From Bemisia tabaci (lineage: Eukaryota > Arthropoda > Insecta > Hemiptera > Aleyrodidae): 64,000 bases of DNA. Shown piece after piece: positions 48,000-58,814 of this stretch. The stretch lies in assembly GCF_918797505.1 (NCBI RefSeq), contig NC_092794.1, positions 60,807,167 to 60,871,166 on the forward strand. Reading direction: 5' to 3'. The number at the start of each line of letters is the position of its first letter. Within the stretch, counting starts at the first letter, position 1. Made by a program: the position numbers and the translations under genes. Below the pieces are notes generated by a model that ran no database searches, had not been told where the DNA came from, and worked only from the letters and a program-made list of their open reading frames with translations.

Positions 48000-48321
48000 T
48001 TCCTGGTTTCTGCATCACGATAATGCACCTGCCCATGCATCCCTCCAAATTCGCGAATTTTGTGCAAAGAATGCCATGAGTGTCCTCCCTCATCCCCCTT
48101 ATTCACCTGACCTGGCTTCGTGTAATTTTTTCTTATTTCCGCGACTTAAATCTACCTGGAAAGGTCGACGTTTTCAAACCGTTCCGGAAATTCAAGAGAA
48201 CACCTTGAAGGAATTGCGATCATTCAAACCTGAGGATTTCCAACAGTTTTTCTTCCAATTGAAGAAACGGTGGCAAAAATGCATCGACAAAGCTGGCGAG
48301 TATTTTGAAGGGGATAGGTGA
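47998..48321 (+). pseudogene. Mariner transposase C-terminal fragment (right arm)
   Basis: The open frame reads through HHDNAPAH, the motif with the second catalytic Asp of mariner D,D34D transposases, then PHPPYSPDLA, and ends with a conserved-looking C-terminus at a TGA at 48319-48321. At the position 34 residues after the second Asp, where mariners have the third catalytic Asp, this copy has Asn (SCN rather than the usual pattern ending in D). With the N-terminal two thirds missing, this is a remnant. Confidence 0.85.
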
Positions 48322-48778
48322 TGACTTGGTAAGCTGCTTAAAATGTTAATTTCCTTATTTTTAAGCATTTGAATAAGAGAGCAACGAAGTTTTTAACTTA
48401 AAACCTGGGTTTATTTTTAAGTTGTATCCAAATTGTTCTTGAAATAAAGACAAAAATCGCAGCTCGAGTTTGACTTCCCTTTACTCCAAAGCGTGTGGTT
48501 TCCTTACCAAGACGAATTTTTGCATTCTGTAAGAACAAGCATCTCCAGTAGCTTATCAGCTTTCAAACAAACCCAAGAAAACTTCATTACGACGCTCAGT
48601 TCGCCTTCTGTGACAAAAGTCCGGTTTCTTTTGGGACAGCCCTCGTACGTACTGCTGTGTTGAATAAAACGGTGAATTTTTCTGCAAATTTTTAATTTAA
48701 AATGTGTTCGTTGTGTGTTCAATACGTAATCATACCAACGTAACCATAGCATACAATAATGAACGTACATATGAACTT

Positions 48779-49013
48779 TGTACCGTGTTTAGCAGAAAGG
48801 AATCAAGCCATATTAGCTAATGCTAAATTGGGGCAGTTTAATTTTTACGAGATAACTTTTGAGCGAATTTCTTTGATAGTGCTGCGCAGCAAATTTACTA
48901 AAGATTGCACAAAAATCCGCACAACCGTTTTCATGTAAAAAATGAAACTGTCCAATTAAATGTGGCAATAGCTGATGGTGGCTTGGCTCCTTTTTTATTA
49001 ACGCGGTCCATTT
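48779..49013. mobile_element. Family J MITE
   Basis: Slightly eroded ends (ACCGTGTTTAGCAGAAAGG and TTATTAACGCGGTCCA). Located 130 bp after the mariner fold-back. Confidence 0.78.
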
Positions 49014-49738
49014 AATGTACAAATTATAATTGAGAGCATGGCATATACTGCTGTCTTGCCGTACATGAAATGGAAAAATCCCTTTCTATATGTGCAGTCG
49101 AAATTAAAATTTGTCGATTTTCAATCATTTGAAAAATGTCCAAGAATGTTTGAGTGTGTGAAGATCATTGAAAATTTAATGAGGAACGGAGGATTCGCTC
49201 AATTAATTAAACATTGGATCAAACTTGGATGCTAATGCATCAATTTCCTCAAAATTTCATTCTTGCACTTACCGCTGGAGGTAAGTGAACCGACCTTTCC
49301 ACTACTGATCATCCAAAATCGATTAAACGTTCCGTTCTCTATGCGTCTTGTTTCAGACTTGACGGGAAGCTTTAAAAAAAAAATGCCGGTTTGAAAAATC
49401 CGACTCTCATTGGTTCAGTGGCTCCTCGCACAGGAGGCAAGTGGATAGGATACCGATCACAATTGGACGGCATATTGCATTTAAGTATCACTATTTCAGG
49501 TTCATCCGTAATCACTTATCTACACACGTATCTACTTAAGAAAACTAATGCCACATACCTAGTCTCTAAAATGAGCTGGGAACATTAGTTCCTTCCTGCA
49601 AAATTTAGTCCAAATAATCGAAGATTCCCACACGACAGTGGCCACGACAGGAAATTACCCCCGTGAAATTTGCCCCACGCGCAGTTGCGCCATTGCTCAG
49701 AATATTCGAGGACAAGTAACTTAGTCTGAAACGGAATA

Positions 49739-49991
49739 CTGCCGTGCTAAGGAAGAACGCCGTATGATCCTTCTGACGTTGCAAAGTTTCCTCCGATAAA
49801 AACCGAATTTACCGGGGAAATTGCGAATATTATTTTCTAAAATTTTCGAACAATTTTGTACGCAATTCAATCTAAAATATCTGAAAATTCCGAGGAAAAA
49901 AATGCATGAATGTCGTCAAAAATACAAGTTTTATCCAGGGAAATTCGGCAACTCTCGGATGTTCATAGGACGTTTTTCCTTAGCACGGCAG
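49739..49991. mobile_element. Family D MITE
   Basis: 253 bp with well-preserved ends (CTGCCGTGCTAAGGAAGAA and TTTTTCCTTAGCACGGCAG). The flanks share the short direct repeat GAATAC if the element is taken to start at TGCCGTG. Confidence 0.8.
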
Positions 49992-50365
49992 AATACTGCT
50001 CGTAATATTCGGTGTTTTTAATGGAGATTTCCATCGCTGAGTGCGACAGTCGTCACGGAGGGATAGGGTAGGCGTGGATGTTTAATGGGGCTTATCGTGT
50101 AAACACCCGTGGGAAACGCCACGGAATTATCCTTGTCGCGCTTATATTTCTTGACCCAAGTTGTCAGATTTATGACGTCATCGAATGCCCCGGGCCGGCC
50201 AATATAAGGAAAACAAATTATTCTCGGCGATCTGTCACTTTGGACTTTTCGCCAGGCTTCCAGGTCATGTACATAGTTGTAATGCTAATCCACAACTGTG
50301 TGGATGAGGAGTTTATTCTTAGCATAGGCGGTGCTCGGGCTTAAAAAGGCGAGGAAGGGTTAAAA

Positions 50366-50492
50366 TTGGACGTATTTCTGTCAAACGGAACTATGTGTAT
50401 TATGACGTGAGCCCTATTATGCATGCATTCTTATGAGTCTCAGGGCTCATATCTTAATACACATAGTTCCGTTTGATAGAAATACGTCCAAT
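50366..50492. mobile_element. Family T MITE
   Basis: Well-preserved copy: TTGGACGTATTTCTGTCAAA to its complement, with CTATGTGTATTATGACGTGA inside. ATT flanks both ends. Confidence 0.82.
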
Positions 50493-50596
50493 TGGAGAAT
50501 CTTTCTCCTCCTCATCTGGACGTATTTATGCGGAAAGAAAAGATGTGCAAAACTGTAAAATCAAATTCTTTATTACACTGTCCCTTCTAGCATGAA

Positions 50597-50849
50597 TGGA
50601 CATAGCGTTTAGCAGAGAGGAACCAAGCCACATCAGCTATCGCCAAATACTTGGCAATTTAATTTTTTGTAAGAGAACTTTGGTGCGGATTCCTTTGAAA
50701 ATTTCAAGGGATTTGCTTCGTATTATGTAGAAAATTCACTGTTTGCACAAAAATCTTTACCACTGTTTTCATGTAAAAAATTGAACTGCCCAATTAAATT
50801 TGGCAACAGTTGACGTGGCTTGGTTTCTTCCTGCTTAACGCGGTCCAAA
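50597..50849. mobile_element. Family J MITE
   Basis: Ends TGGACATAGCGTTTAGCAG and CTTAACGCGGTCCA. Interior as in 35119-35372. Confidence 0.8.
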
Positions 50850-50880
50850 TGTGCCCGGTTCATTTTGCGAATCCTCAAGG

Positions 50881-51040
50881 TTATTTTTCTATTCTTTATT
50901 CTTTTTCGTTTCCGTCTTTTCTTCAATGTCCTTTTTTCTTTTCCTTCCTTCTCCTTTTCGTCTCCTAACATATTTTTATTTTTCATTATTTCCCTTTTCC
51001 TTTATATTCTTTTTTTCAATCTTTTCCTCTCTCTCTATAC
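50881..51040 (+). repeat. Polypyrimidine tract
   Basis: About 150 bp with very few purines (runs of TTTTC/TTCC). Open frames through it are low-complexity artefacts. Confidence 0.8.
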
Positions 51041-51532
51041 CACATGTTCTGGAAAGATTCTTCGCCATGTTTTTATTGACGAAGCAAAAATATTAGTTCC
51101 TTATTGGGAAATGTAGTTCATTTATAAACAGAGAGCGTCGCCACTGAGCGAGGCAAAGATCGATGAAAGAGAATGAACACGACAGCTCAGAATACAGAAT
51201 CCCAGGATATTACTATTTTAACACCCATGTCGGGCAAATTACATACTTTACAGTTTGAAGGCGATTTGCAGGATTACACGTCTTACTCTCTGTCCTATCT
51301 ATCAGATATAGCCATACTCGCACACCACGCAACTACATACGAACTTTAACTTTTTCTTCTCGCTTTAAATTCGACTGCGTGAGCATCAGAGAGCCGATAT
51401 GAAAAGATAGAGGTCGGAGATGAAAAGAAATTCTAAGCCCCCCGATTTTATTCGTGCTTAAGTACTTGTATGTCATCTTTGTGAGGAGAAGTATCGAAAA
51501 ATAAACCTCACGTCACAGGATCAAAGGAATTT

Positions 51533-51980
51533 AATTTTGCAATAAGGAACCGCTTTTTGGACTCGTCGGTGTAGACACACCTGCGAGGGGAAACAAATTG
51601 GTTACATTTCTTCTGGTTACGGCTCCTTCACAAAAGCACATTTCTGCATAGGGAAACCAATGGCATATATCGACGGTGAAACTACCAAACCACGTATCTC
51701 GGTTTGCGACGTCGCAGACTTCCTGTCATACTTTATTTTTTAAATGAAAAACTACTTAACGTCCAGTCTTGAAAATTTCTGTGATTTTTCCTCTTCGTGC
51801 GGAGAAAATTCTGTGAAAATTTCAAGGAATGATATTTATTTGCTCTACTTCAAAAAAATAAAATGTGAGCGTAGATTTTTAAACACCGCAAACGAGATAC
51901 GTGGTTTGGTAGTTTCACCGTCGATATGTTGTTCCTAAAATGAGCCAGAAATAGTGGTTCCTTATTGCAAAATGTGGTCC
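51533..51980. mobile_element. Family F MITE interrupted by a family E MITE
   Basis: The outer element has TTTTGCAATAAGGAACC near 51536 and GGTTCCTTATTGCAAAATG at its right end. Its inner GCATAGGGAAACCAATGGC stretch is cut at about 51665 and resumes at about 51928. The interruption is family E (51667-51926). Confidence 0.75.
51667..51926. mobile_element. Family E MITE (nested)
   Basis: Well-preserved copy with ends ATATCGACGGTGAAACTACC and the complement, and inner GCGACGTCGCAGACTTCCTG. Inserted within family F. Confidence 0.85.
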
Positions 51981-52055
51981 AAATGATACATGCGTTGTTA
52001 TTGAAATGAAGCAGAAATAGTGATTTCTTTTTGCAAAATTAAGTCCAAACCTGAG

Positions 52056-52219
52056 CAGTGGCGTGGCGTGCTTTGAGATTTATCGATTGATACGCCACTC
52101 AAACCTATGAAAAAAGATCGATTATCAGGGTGTTCGCAGCGAACACCTTAGTAATCGATTCTTTACCATAGCTTCAAATGGCGAGATATCGATAATCGAT
52201 CATTCACGCCACGCCACTG
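52056..52219. mobile_element. hAT-type MITE, family A
   Basis: 164 bp with intact CAGTGGCGTGGCGTG and CACGCCACGCCACTG ends and a perfect 8-bp target duplication AACCTGAG (52048-52055 and 52220-52227). It is the cleanest copy in the window and probably the youngest insertion. Confidence 0.92.
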
Positions 52220-52227
52220 AACCTGAG

Positions 52228-53612
52228 AGTGGCAAGCTTAGATCAACAATGTGGATACCTACGGATAAGTTATCTAAATGGAAAGTTACCATTTTTAGGC
52301 AATTTTTTTAAATAATAAAGCATAGAATGTTGAAAATAATTTCGTGAAAGAGGGGAGGATCAGGTGTAGAGCGGAACGTAAAGTTTTATGCACTCATTTT
52401 TTTTGTATATTCTTCGACTTCCCGGAAACTAGTGTTTTTCTCTCTCTGTGGGTCTGATCGGTCAAACTGCGAGACACGCTTATTTTTCAAAAGTATGATG
52501 TTTCCCCCGGCGAATTACAAAACCACCGGTTGAATGTTATTCGGAAACTCTTCGCCCCAGATTTATTTCCAAGGGATAAAAATCTGCTTTTGACGGGAGG
52601 CGAGAGAACAGCGATCGCAATATTTTCTGCACAATAAGGTGGGGGAGATGGATAGAGAATGGATCAGACAAAGTGAGGGTGAAAGAGATGTGCATTATTG
52701 ATGCCTCTCTGTAAATCTTCATCCAACAGTAATTCAGTGACTTGCGATATTGCCAGGTTAAATTCAAATCATCGGGGTTCTTTTGCTTTTTCTTTCTATC
52801 TTTTTCTTCTTTTACTTTGTATCATCTTCATGTTTTTTCTACCTTTCATTTCTCTTTTCGTTTTTGCCTTTTTTTCTTCATTTTTTCTCTTTCTTTCCTT
52901 TCTACCGTCCTCTTTTATTTTCTATCTATCTATACTGTTTATCTCGTATTTTGTCTGTAAATGAACGAAGTCATATGAAACTTAAAATTCAGGACTTGTG
53001 TTTCAACTTACATTTTTCACCCATGTCCTCTTGCCATCGATCGAGGAGCAAAATTTAGTGCTTTTGAGGTCAATTTATTTTCAAAGGTTTCTTTTGAACG
53101 AGTTCTGCTCAAAATTTACTACGTCAATTTTTTACACAAAATACCGTTTCATTTACTGGGGACCTTAGTAATCTGAGTTCATACGATTCTCATTTTTCAT
53201 GTTTTCTTGAATGCTGCTATACATTCAAACATTAAAAGTCACGAAATTTCTGTTGCAATGTTGCTTAGTTTTTTGGTAAAAAATTAAAACATGAAAATAA
53301 AATAGGCAACCTCTGTTATAGTTAGGATGTTTCTGGTTAAACATGTTCAATTGATGTATAAGGAATCCTCATGCTTTCAAATTTTCCTTTTTCCAGTGCC
53401 CGTGCTTGAAATTTTGTTAGATTCCTCAGTCGTCATTTTCGGAGCGATATCCTCTCCGAAACTGAGTCTTCAATCACCGAAGATTGAAGCAAGGGATGAG
53501 AATCCGGCAACGATAAGGACAAATGATATCTAAACTCATGAGCTCATTTTTCTCGATCACTAATCCGTCTCGATTTGTGATTCTCGATCCCCTCTTTGAA
53601 CTTTCCTTCCCC
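52228..53612. other. No supported gene
   Basis: AT-rich DNA containing the second polypyrimidine tract; no exon evidence. Confidence 0.5.
52780..52945 (+). repeat. Polypyrimidine tract
   Basis: About 165 bp of T/C-rich DNA, similar in style to 50881-51040 but not an obvious copy. It ends in (TATC)n. Confidence 0.8.
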
Positions 53613-53826
53613 GGCGCACAGTGGAGTGAGTCAGTTCAAGAAGTTGGACTTGATATATTGACTCGAAATACAAGTTTAAAAGTAGCTTAATTGGTTTAAT
53701 CGCTCACTTTTCCTCCCAAAACATCCCTGATATCTATAGTGACACGAATTGAATCTCAAAATTTGGAGCTTGAGTCTGATTTTTTTTCTTACCTCTTCTG
53801 AAATCTCGTTCCACTGTACGACGCCC
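53613..53826. mobile_element. Family K MITE
   Basis: Ends GGCGCACAGTGGAGTGAGTC and TCTCGTTCCACTGTACGACGC. About 214 bp. Confidence 0.72.
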
Positions 53827-55056
53827 CTTCATCCCACGGGTGATAAATATCCATCTCAGGTTCATCGAGCCATCTCAACCGACGTCCATCACTAAAGCAG
53901 CTCGGTTTCAAATCGCGCTTCGCGGTTACAAATTGTAGTGCGATTCATTTCGAATCATCAGATTAAAATGTATTGAAGTTGATTGTTGATTCTCATCAGC
54001 AAATTAGATTAAAGCAACCATTTCACGGTCGAATCCTTCAGATTTCTTTACAGTTTTTAGTAAACCTCGGCTACAAGGGGAATTCGTGGGTTGAGTTCAG
54101 AAAAGCAATCGATCCAGAGAAAATATATTTTAAAGACCCTTCTCTCTTATATTCTCCATATAGTGTAAAAGTTACTTTGGGAGGTCACCGCTCGATTCGC
54201 TTAATCATGACTGGTAGCCAAAGAGTTGAGCCATTAGTTTGGACAATTTAACCTAATTTGCGAAAACTGGCCACACAAAGTGCACACCCGAACATCCGTC
54301 AGTCATCATTTTGCAACTTTTATGCAACAAGTTGCTCGTCAATTACGATCGGTGGATTTAGAGTCGACCGTTGAATTGAAGAAAAGTTCAGGACAGACAT
54401 TCAAAGACATTCTAAGTGAATTGAAAGAAGCAAAAGCTTCTTTCAATTATATCACTTAGAATGTCAGTCCTTAAATGTATTGTTTCTTGATGGATTAGTG
54501 CCACTAGTCGTAGGATCATGTTTTGCGAGTTGAAAATATTGAAAAGCAGATTTGTCCAAAATTTTAATTTTTCACAGTAAACACCAACCATCTAGGCAGA
54601 TGATGCCAACTGTTGTGTCCCATTAAGTTGATTCGATGGTTTGTCAGGTTGAGAAACTATGATAAGAGATCGCGCCACAGTCGACTAAGAACCGCGAAAT
54701 TCGAAAAGCCGCCATTACGCGACTCTCGCGAAAATGGACTCTCTTTGAAAAAAAGAGTCAGAATATCAAATTTTTGGAATCGCACTTGTTGCCAGACGTT
54801 GTATCAATTTGCACTCAAAATTTTATTGCAGAAATATTGAATGCAGAACTGTGCTGTTTGGGCAAATTCTACTAAATTTGGCGAATAAATGTATCTTCTT
54901 GGCCTCATGTCTGAAAAACGTCAAACGTAAAACGCCACAAACCGAGAGAAGTTTCTTACTTAGTTTTGCCATCGTATACAAAACAATTATCACTCTTAAC
55001 ACTAAAACCGTAGGAGGTGTCAGAACTGACGAATTATGGACACCTCCTTAACCAAT
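53827..55056. other. No supported gene
   Basis: Carries a perfect-looking hairpin at 54407-54464 (GACATTCTAAGTGAATTGAA with complement). Frames at 53973-54251 and 54613-54840 lack domains. Confidence 0.45.
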
Positions 55057-55304
55057 ATATCGACGGTGAAACTACCAGACCACGTATCTCGTTTGCGGTT
55101 TCTGAAAATCTCCGCCTTCCTTTTATTTTTTTGGAGGAGAACAATTCAGTATCATTCCTTGAAGTTTATGCGGAATTTTCTGCGCACTGAGAAGAAAAAT
55201 CCCGGAAGTTTTCAAGAATTGAAATTGTGTAGTTACCTATTTAAAAATCAAAGTATGACAAGAAGTCTGCGACGTCGAAAACCGACGTGGTTCACCATCG
55301 ATAT
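55057..55304. mobile_element. Family E MITE
   Basis: Ends ATATCGACGGTGAAACTACC and GTGGTTCACCATCGATAT. Opposite interior orientation to the copy at 51667. Confidence 0.82.
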
Positions 55305-56989
55305 TCAACAGGTTCACTGAAGTCTAATGCGGAATCATCAAAATTTAAACGCGCATTGGAGGGCCTCGCGTTTTCCATTGAGTCCGGAGGAAATGTAACA
55401 AGCTTTGTTTTCCACCGGTATTCTTGGACTGGAGCAAAGCAACACTCGTGTAGGTTTTAGACAATAAATCTCGATTCCCCATTTTTACATATAATGAGTG
55501 TCAGTCATTCAATAAAAGCCTCACGTGGTATGATCCTCACACTTTTGTTCCCTGCGTTCAATGCAGATAACACAAGGACCGTTCCAAATCCAGATGATGA
55601 ATGTATATTTCATTCCATTAGGCATCGGTTTTCTCACTCGATTCAGCATTCATAACTTGGTCACACAGAAGGCGAGACTGACAATTTCCATGAATTAATG
55701 ATTCCATGTAGTTATATGATAGAATAGAACTGAGCAGCGGGCCGATTATTGAAATTGATAGACAAAGCTATAGACAAAGATGACAAAAGGGATATGGTGG
55801 ATTCCTATTGGTGAAAGCTGGTGGTTGCAAATGGACAAAGGCATGGGTAAATTAGAAACTAACGGAAACCCCGAGAAACCCGACAGTTAGTCCATAATTT
55901 TCTCCTTCGTCTATAAGAACCACGATTTTCAACAATAGGATCGCTCCATAACCCCTATGTCTTCTTTGTCTATAGCGTTGTCTATCAATTTCAATAATCG
56001 GACCGCTGAGTCATTACTGCCGTCCACGGTAAAAATGCCGTAACTCCACTCAAAATTTTGTATTTTTTTCAAGCACGCACTGTTCTATTCAAGAAAATTC
56101 AACTGCCAAAAGGCTTCATTTTCTCATTTTTAGTTCCGAACAGTATGGCGGAGGAGAATCGAAAAAATGAAAGATGAATATTTGTTAGATTTTTTGTAAA
56201 ACAACATTTTGTTAGAAGCAAATTGAAAAAATGTTAAAATGTTGAGATACGGCATTTTTACTTTGGATGGCAGATTAATACAATGATTTTAAAGACAGAT
56301 GGTCAGACAGGAAAAAAAGTACTCCATCATATTGCAAATCTATGCGTGGTCGCAATTTACTGCAATTTTTATCTGATAATTTTGCAAAATCTCGACGTCG
56401 ATAAAATTGCCATACATTCTCCGATCAAATCGCAACTAGCGATTACTGCTACTTCGGTATGAGTAGAATTTTAAATAGTATACGAAATTTGCTAATTTCT
56501 AACTTTTAAGTAAAATTTGGAAATTTTTAATGTGTTCAGTGTATTCTACATGAAACTCTGATAGAGAAAAATATCCATTTTTAAACGAAAAGAAGCGTAA
56601 CTCGATTGTGGTTTTTCAAAATCTCCCCTCTCAGATTATTTTATCCAAGGAGCACAAACCAAAATCACTCCTGGAAATTTGCCCAGAATTTCTATGCAAA
56701 GAGAAAAAATCAAGAAGATTTAAAGAAATGACTTGAGTATATTTCCACTAAGAAGATGTAGAATGACAGGAAGTCTGCGACCTCTCGATCATACTGAAAG
56801 CGATTATGGAACATTTGCACATTATCGGAATGATTACTAGTGCACATGACAAACAAAAACGCCTTCAATTTTCTGGATGCAACACGGACATCCATCGAGT
56901 AGGAATAGTTGCTTGTAGGCCCCTGGGACCAGAGTTTCACCGCAGTACCGCAATCGATAGACGCTCTGAAAGTTTTACCGTCGATGAAT
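55305..56989. other. No supported gene
   Basis: Unique AT-rich DNA with a degraded family E remnant at about 56575-56795. Confidence 0.45.
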
Positions 56990-57117
56990 TCGTTGCATGG
57001 CTCACATAAGGGCGTAACTACACATTGAGATGAGCGAAAAAGCATTGAATTGTACTGGAGACAGGGTTCATTGCAGAGTGTAGTTACGCCCTCATGTCAG
57101 GTAGGCGACGAATTGTG
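56990..57117. mobile_element. Family Q-like MITE, subtype
   Basis: Contains AAGGGCGTAACTACACATTG and GAGTGTAGTTACGCCCT as inverted halves. Sister of 43447-43568. Confidence 0.75.
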
Positions 57118-57202
57118 GTCTTTTTTCATACTTTGTCCAGTGGCCATTACTCACATGAGTCCAGCAACATTACAATGGAAGAGTGACAAAGACGGAGGTT
57201 TT

Positions 57203-57450
57203 CTGCCGTGCTAAGGAAGAACGCCGTATGAACATGCGAGAATTGCCAACTTTCCCGAATAAAATAAGTATTTTTGAAGAAAATAATGCGTATTTTCCTT
57301 ATTTGCCGATATTTTAGATTAAATTGGGAACAAAATTTTCCAAAAAATTTGAAAAAAACTATTCAGAATTTTCCCGGTGAATTCGTTGGTTATTAAAGGA
57401 AATATGGCAACGCTTGAAGGCTCATACGGCATTTTTCCTTAGCACGGTAG
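57203..57450. mobile_element. Family D MITE
   Basis: 248 bp with ends CTGCCGTGCTAAGGAAGAA and TCCTTAGCACGGTAG. GTTTT occurs on both sides and may be the target duplication. Confidence 0.8.
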
Positions 57451-57479
57451 TTTTAATTGAACAGGTAATTTGTATTCTT

Positions 57480-57905
57480 TCCGGCCGAGGCCGAGCGTGT
57501 TGGGGGGGGAGGAGGGGTGTGACAGGGGACTCGGGGGAGCAACAAGTTGAAGCCCTCTCGGTGTCTAACGCTGTCGCATGTACAACAGGAGCCGATAGAG
57601 GGATCCCTTCAAAGGGGCCGCAGCCTCAATAATTGATCATCGGGCAATCGATTTATTATCCCCGGCCGCCCCGACGCCATCCCACCGGGACGTGACGAGC
57701 CGCGTGGGGCGTCGCGACGCGTCGCGGGCCCATCTCATTAACCTGGTTTCCGGCATTGCCGACTCTCCGGGCCGTGCCCTCCCTCCGCGCTCGGGAATTG
57801 CAGTTCCTTCGATCGTTTCGCAATGGAGCTGTCGGCTCCGTTGACTCGACTGTCGCGACATCAAACATGTCGCGTTCAATCTCAGGCCGCGATATATGCT
57901 CGGGA
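57480..57905. promoter_or_regulatory. Unique CpG-rich segment, possible regulatory island
   Basis: Dense CpG, no repeat copies in the window, and overlapping short frames on both strands as expected from GC richness alone. Contains AATTGATC and CATTAACC motifs. It stands out from its AT-rich surroundings. Confidence 0.25.
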
Positions 57906-57975
57906 ACACTAATTGGGCCGCGTTTAGCGGAAAGGAACCAAGTCACACCAGCTATTGTCAATTTCTATTATTGTC

Positions 57976-58203
57976 AATTGGACGTATTTCTATCAAAGGG
58001 AACTAAGCGCCAATTTGAGTTCCTTTTGAGGAATCTAGAATGCCGAATAGCGCGTTCTGTCAAACGGACCTGAGCGCCATGGAAAAGCATTGCGAGTATA
58101 GGACGGAATAAGCCGGACGCCCGATTTCGCCGCCAATCCAAGCCCCCCTCTACCTTCCTCACCCTATGGCGCTTAGGTCCGTTTGATAGAAATGCGTCCA
58201 ATT
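57976..58203. mobile_element. Family T MITE with expanded centre
   Basis: Ends AATTGGACGTATTTCTATCA and its complement. Near 58045-58080 a further internal copy of the terminal motif appears, which makes this copy longer than the others (228 bp). Nested in the family J element. Confidence 0.78.
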
Positions 58204-58496
58204 ATAAATGCTCTGCCCTGGAACATCAAACAACAACTCCGCGATGGCGAAGTAAAGAAATTCTTCAATTTACTTCGAAATCTCCTCTTAACCAATGCAT
58301 TTTATGATATAAACGAATTTCTGACTTCAGCTGTGGAATAACATTCTACCAACCACCACTTAATTTAACATTTTACAATTAAAATGTATATTTTTAATCA
58401 TTGTATATTGTAATTCCTAGTGTTTTTTGACTTGTGCCATAGCTCCGATAATGGGGCTTTCATGTACGTAAATATAATAAATCAATAAATAATTAA
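58204..58496 (+). mobile_element. 5'-truncated retroelement tail
   Basis: The last portion (GACTTGTGCCATAGCTCCGA, then CATGTACGTAAATATAATAA and an (AATA)n tail) matches 43247-43342, which ends the same way. A shared 3' end and short-repeat tail with variable 5' ends is typical of non-LTR retrotransposon copies. No reverse transcriptase frame is present. Confidence 0.6.
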
Positions 58497-58814
58497 ATAT
58501 TCAATCGGGCAATTTAATTTTTTACAAGAGAGTTTTTGTGCCGATTCCTTCGAATTTTTTGAGAAATTTCTTTCGTACTATGCAGAAATTTCACCGAAAT
58601 TTGCAGAAAGAGCCGTACAACCGTTTTCATGTAAAAATTAAATTACGCAGTTAAATTTGGCAATCGCTGATGTGGCTTGGTTCCTCTCTGCTTAACGCGG
58701 TCCAATTGGCAGCTATCTACTTCTGAGATCTGCAAATATTTACCACGCATGTGAGCCCCCGGATTCCGGCAGCTTGTCGTTTGCTTAACGCGAAGTTAGC
58801 ACGTGCTAATATCA

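Larger units (their letters stand above)
47466..48645 (+). mobile_element. Mariner-like element rearranged into a fold-back
   Basis: A TA dinucleotide flanks both ends (47464-47465 and 48646-48647), and the ends are inverted copies starting CGAGGGCTGTCCC. Inverted similarity extends far past a normal mariner terminal repeat of about 30 bp: arms of about 533 bp (47466-47998 and 48113-48645) surround a 114-bp unique centre. Each arm carries the last part of a mariner transposase plus the 3' untranslated region. The N-terminal helix-turn-helix region and the first catalytic Asp are absent, so the element cannot encode an active transposase. Confidence 0.85.
57911..58706. mobile_element. Family J MITE split by nested insertions
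   Basis: The left end (57911-57968) begins at AATTGGGCCGCGTTTAGC, and the remainder resumes at 58499 (CAATCGGGCAATTTAATTTT) and ends CTTAACGCGGTCCAATT. Between them lie a family T MITE (57976-58203) and a retroelement 3' tail (58204-58496). Confidence 0.75.

Noticed and set aside
49246..49285. Donor site GTAAGTG near 49279 as the end of an exon
   Set aside because: No convincing acceptor and the upstream frame has a stop; probably chance.
50820..51116. Phe/Ser/Leu-rich open frames as a membrane protein
   Set aside because: They are translations of a polypyrimidine tract.
52698..53058. Three overlapping hydrophobic frames
   Set aside because: Same reason: T/C-rich low-complexity DNA is open in several frames at once.
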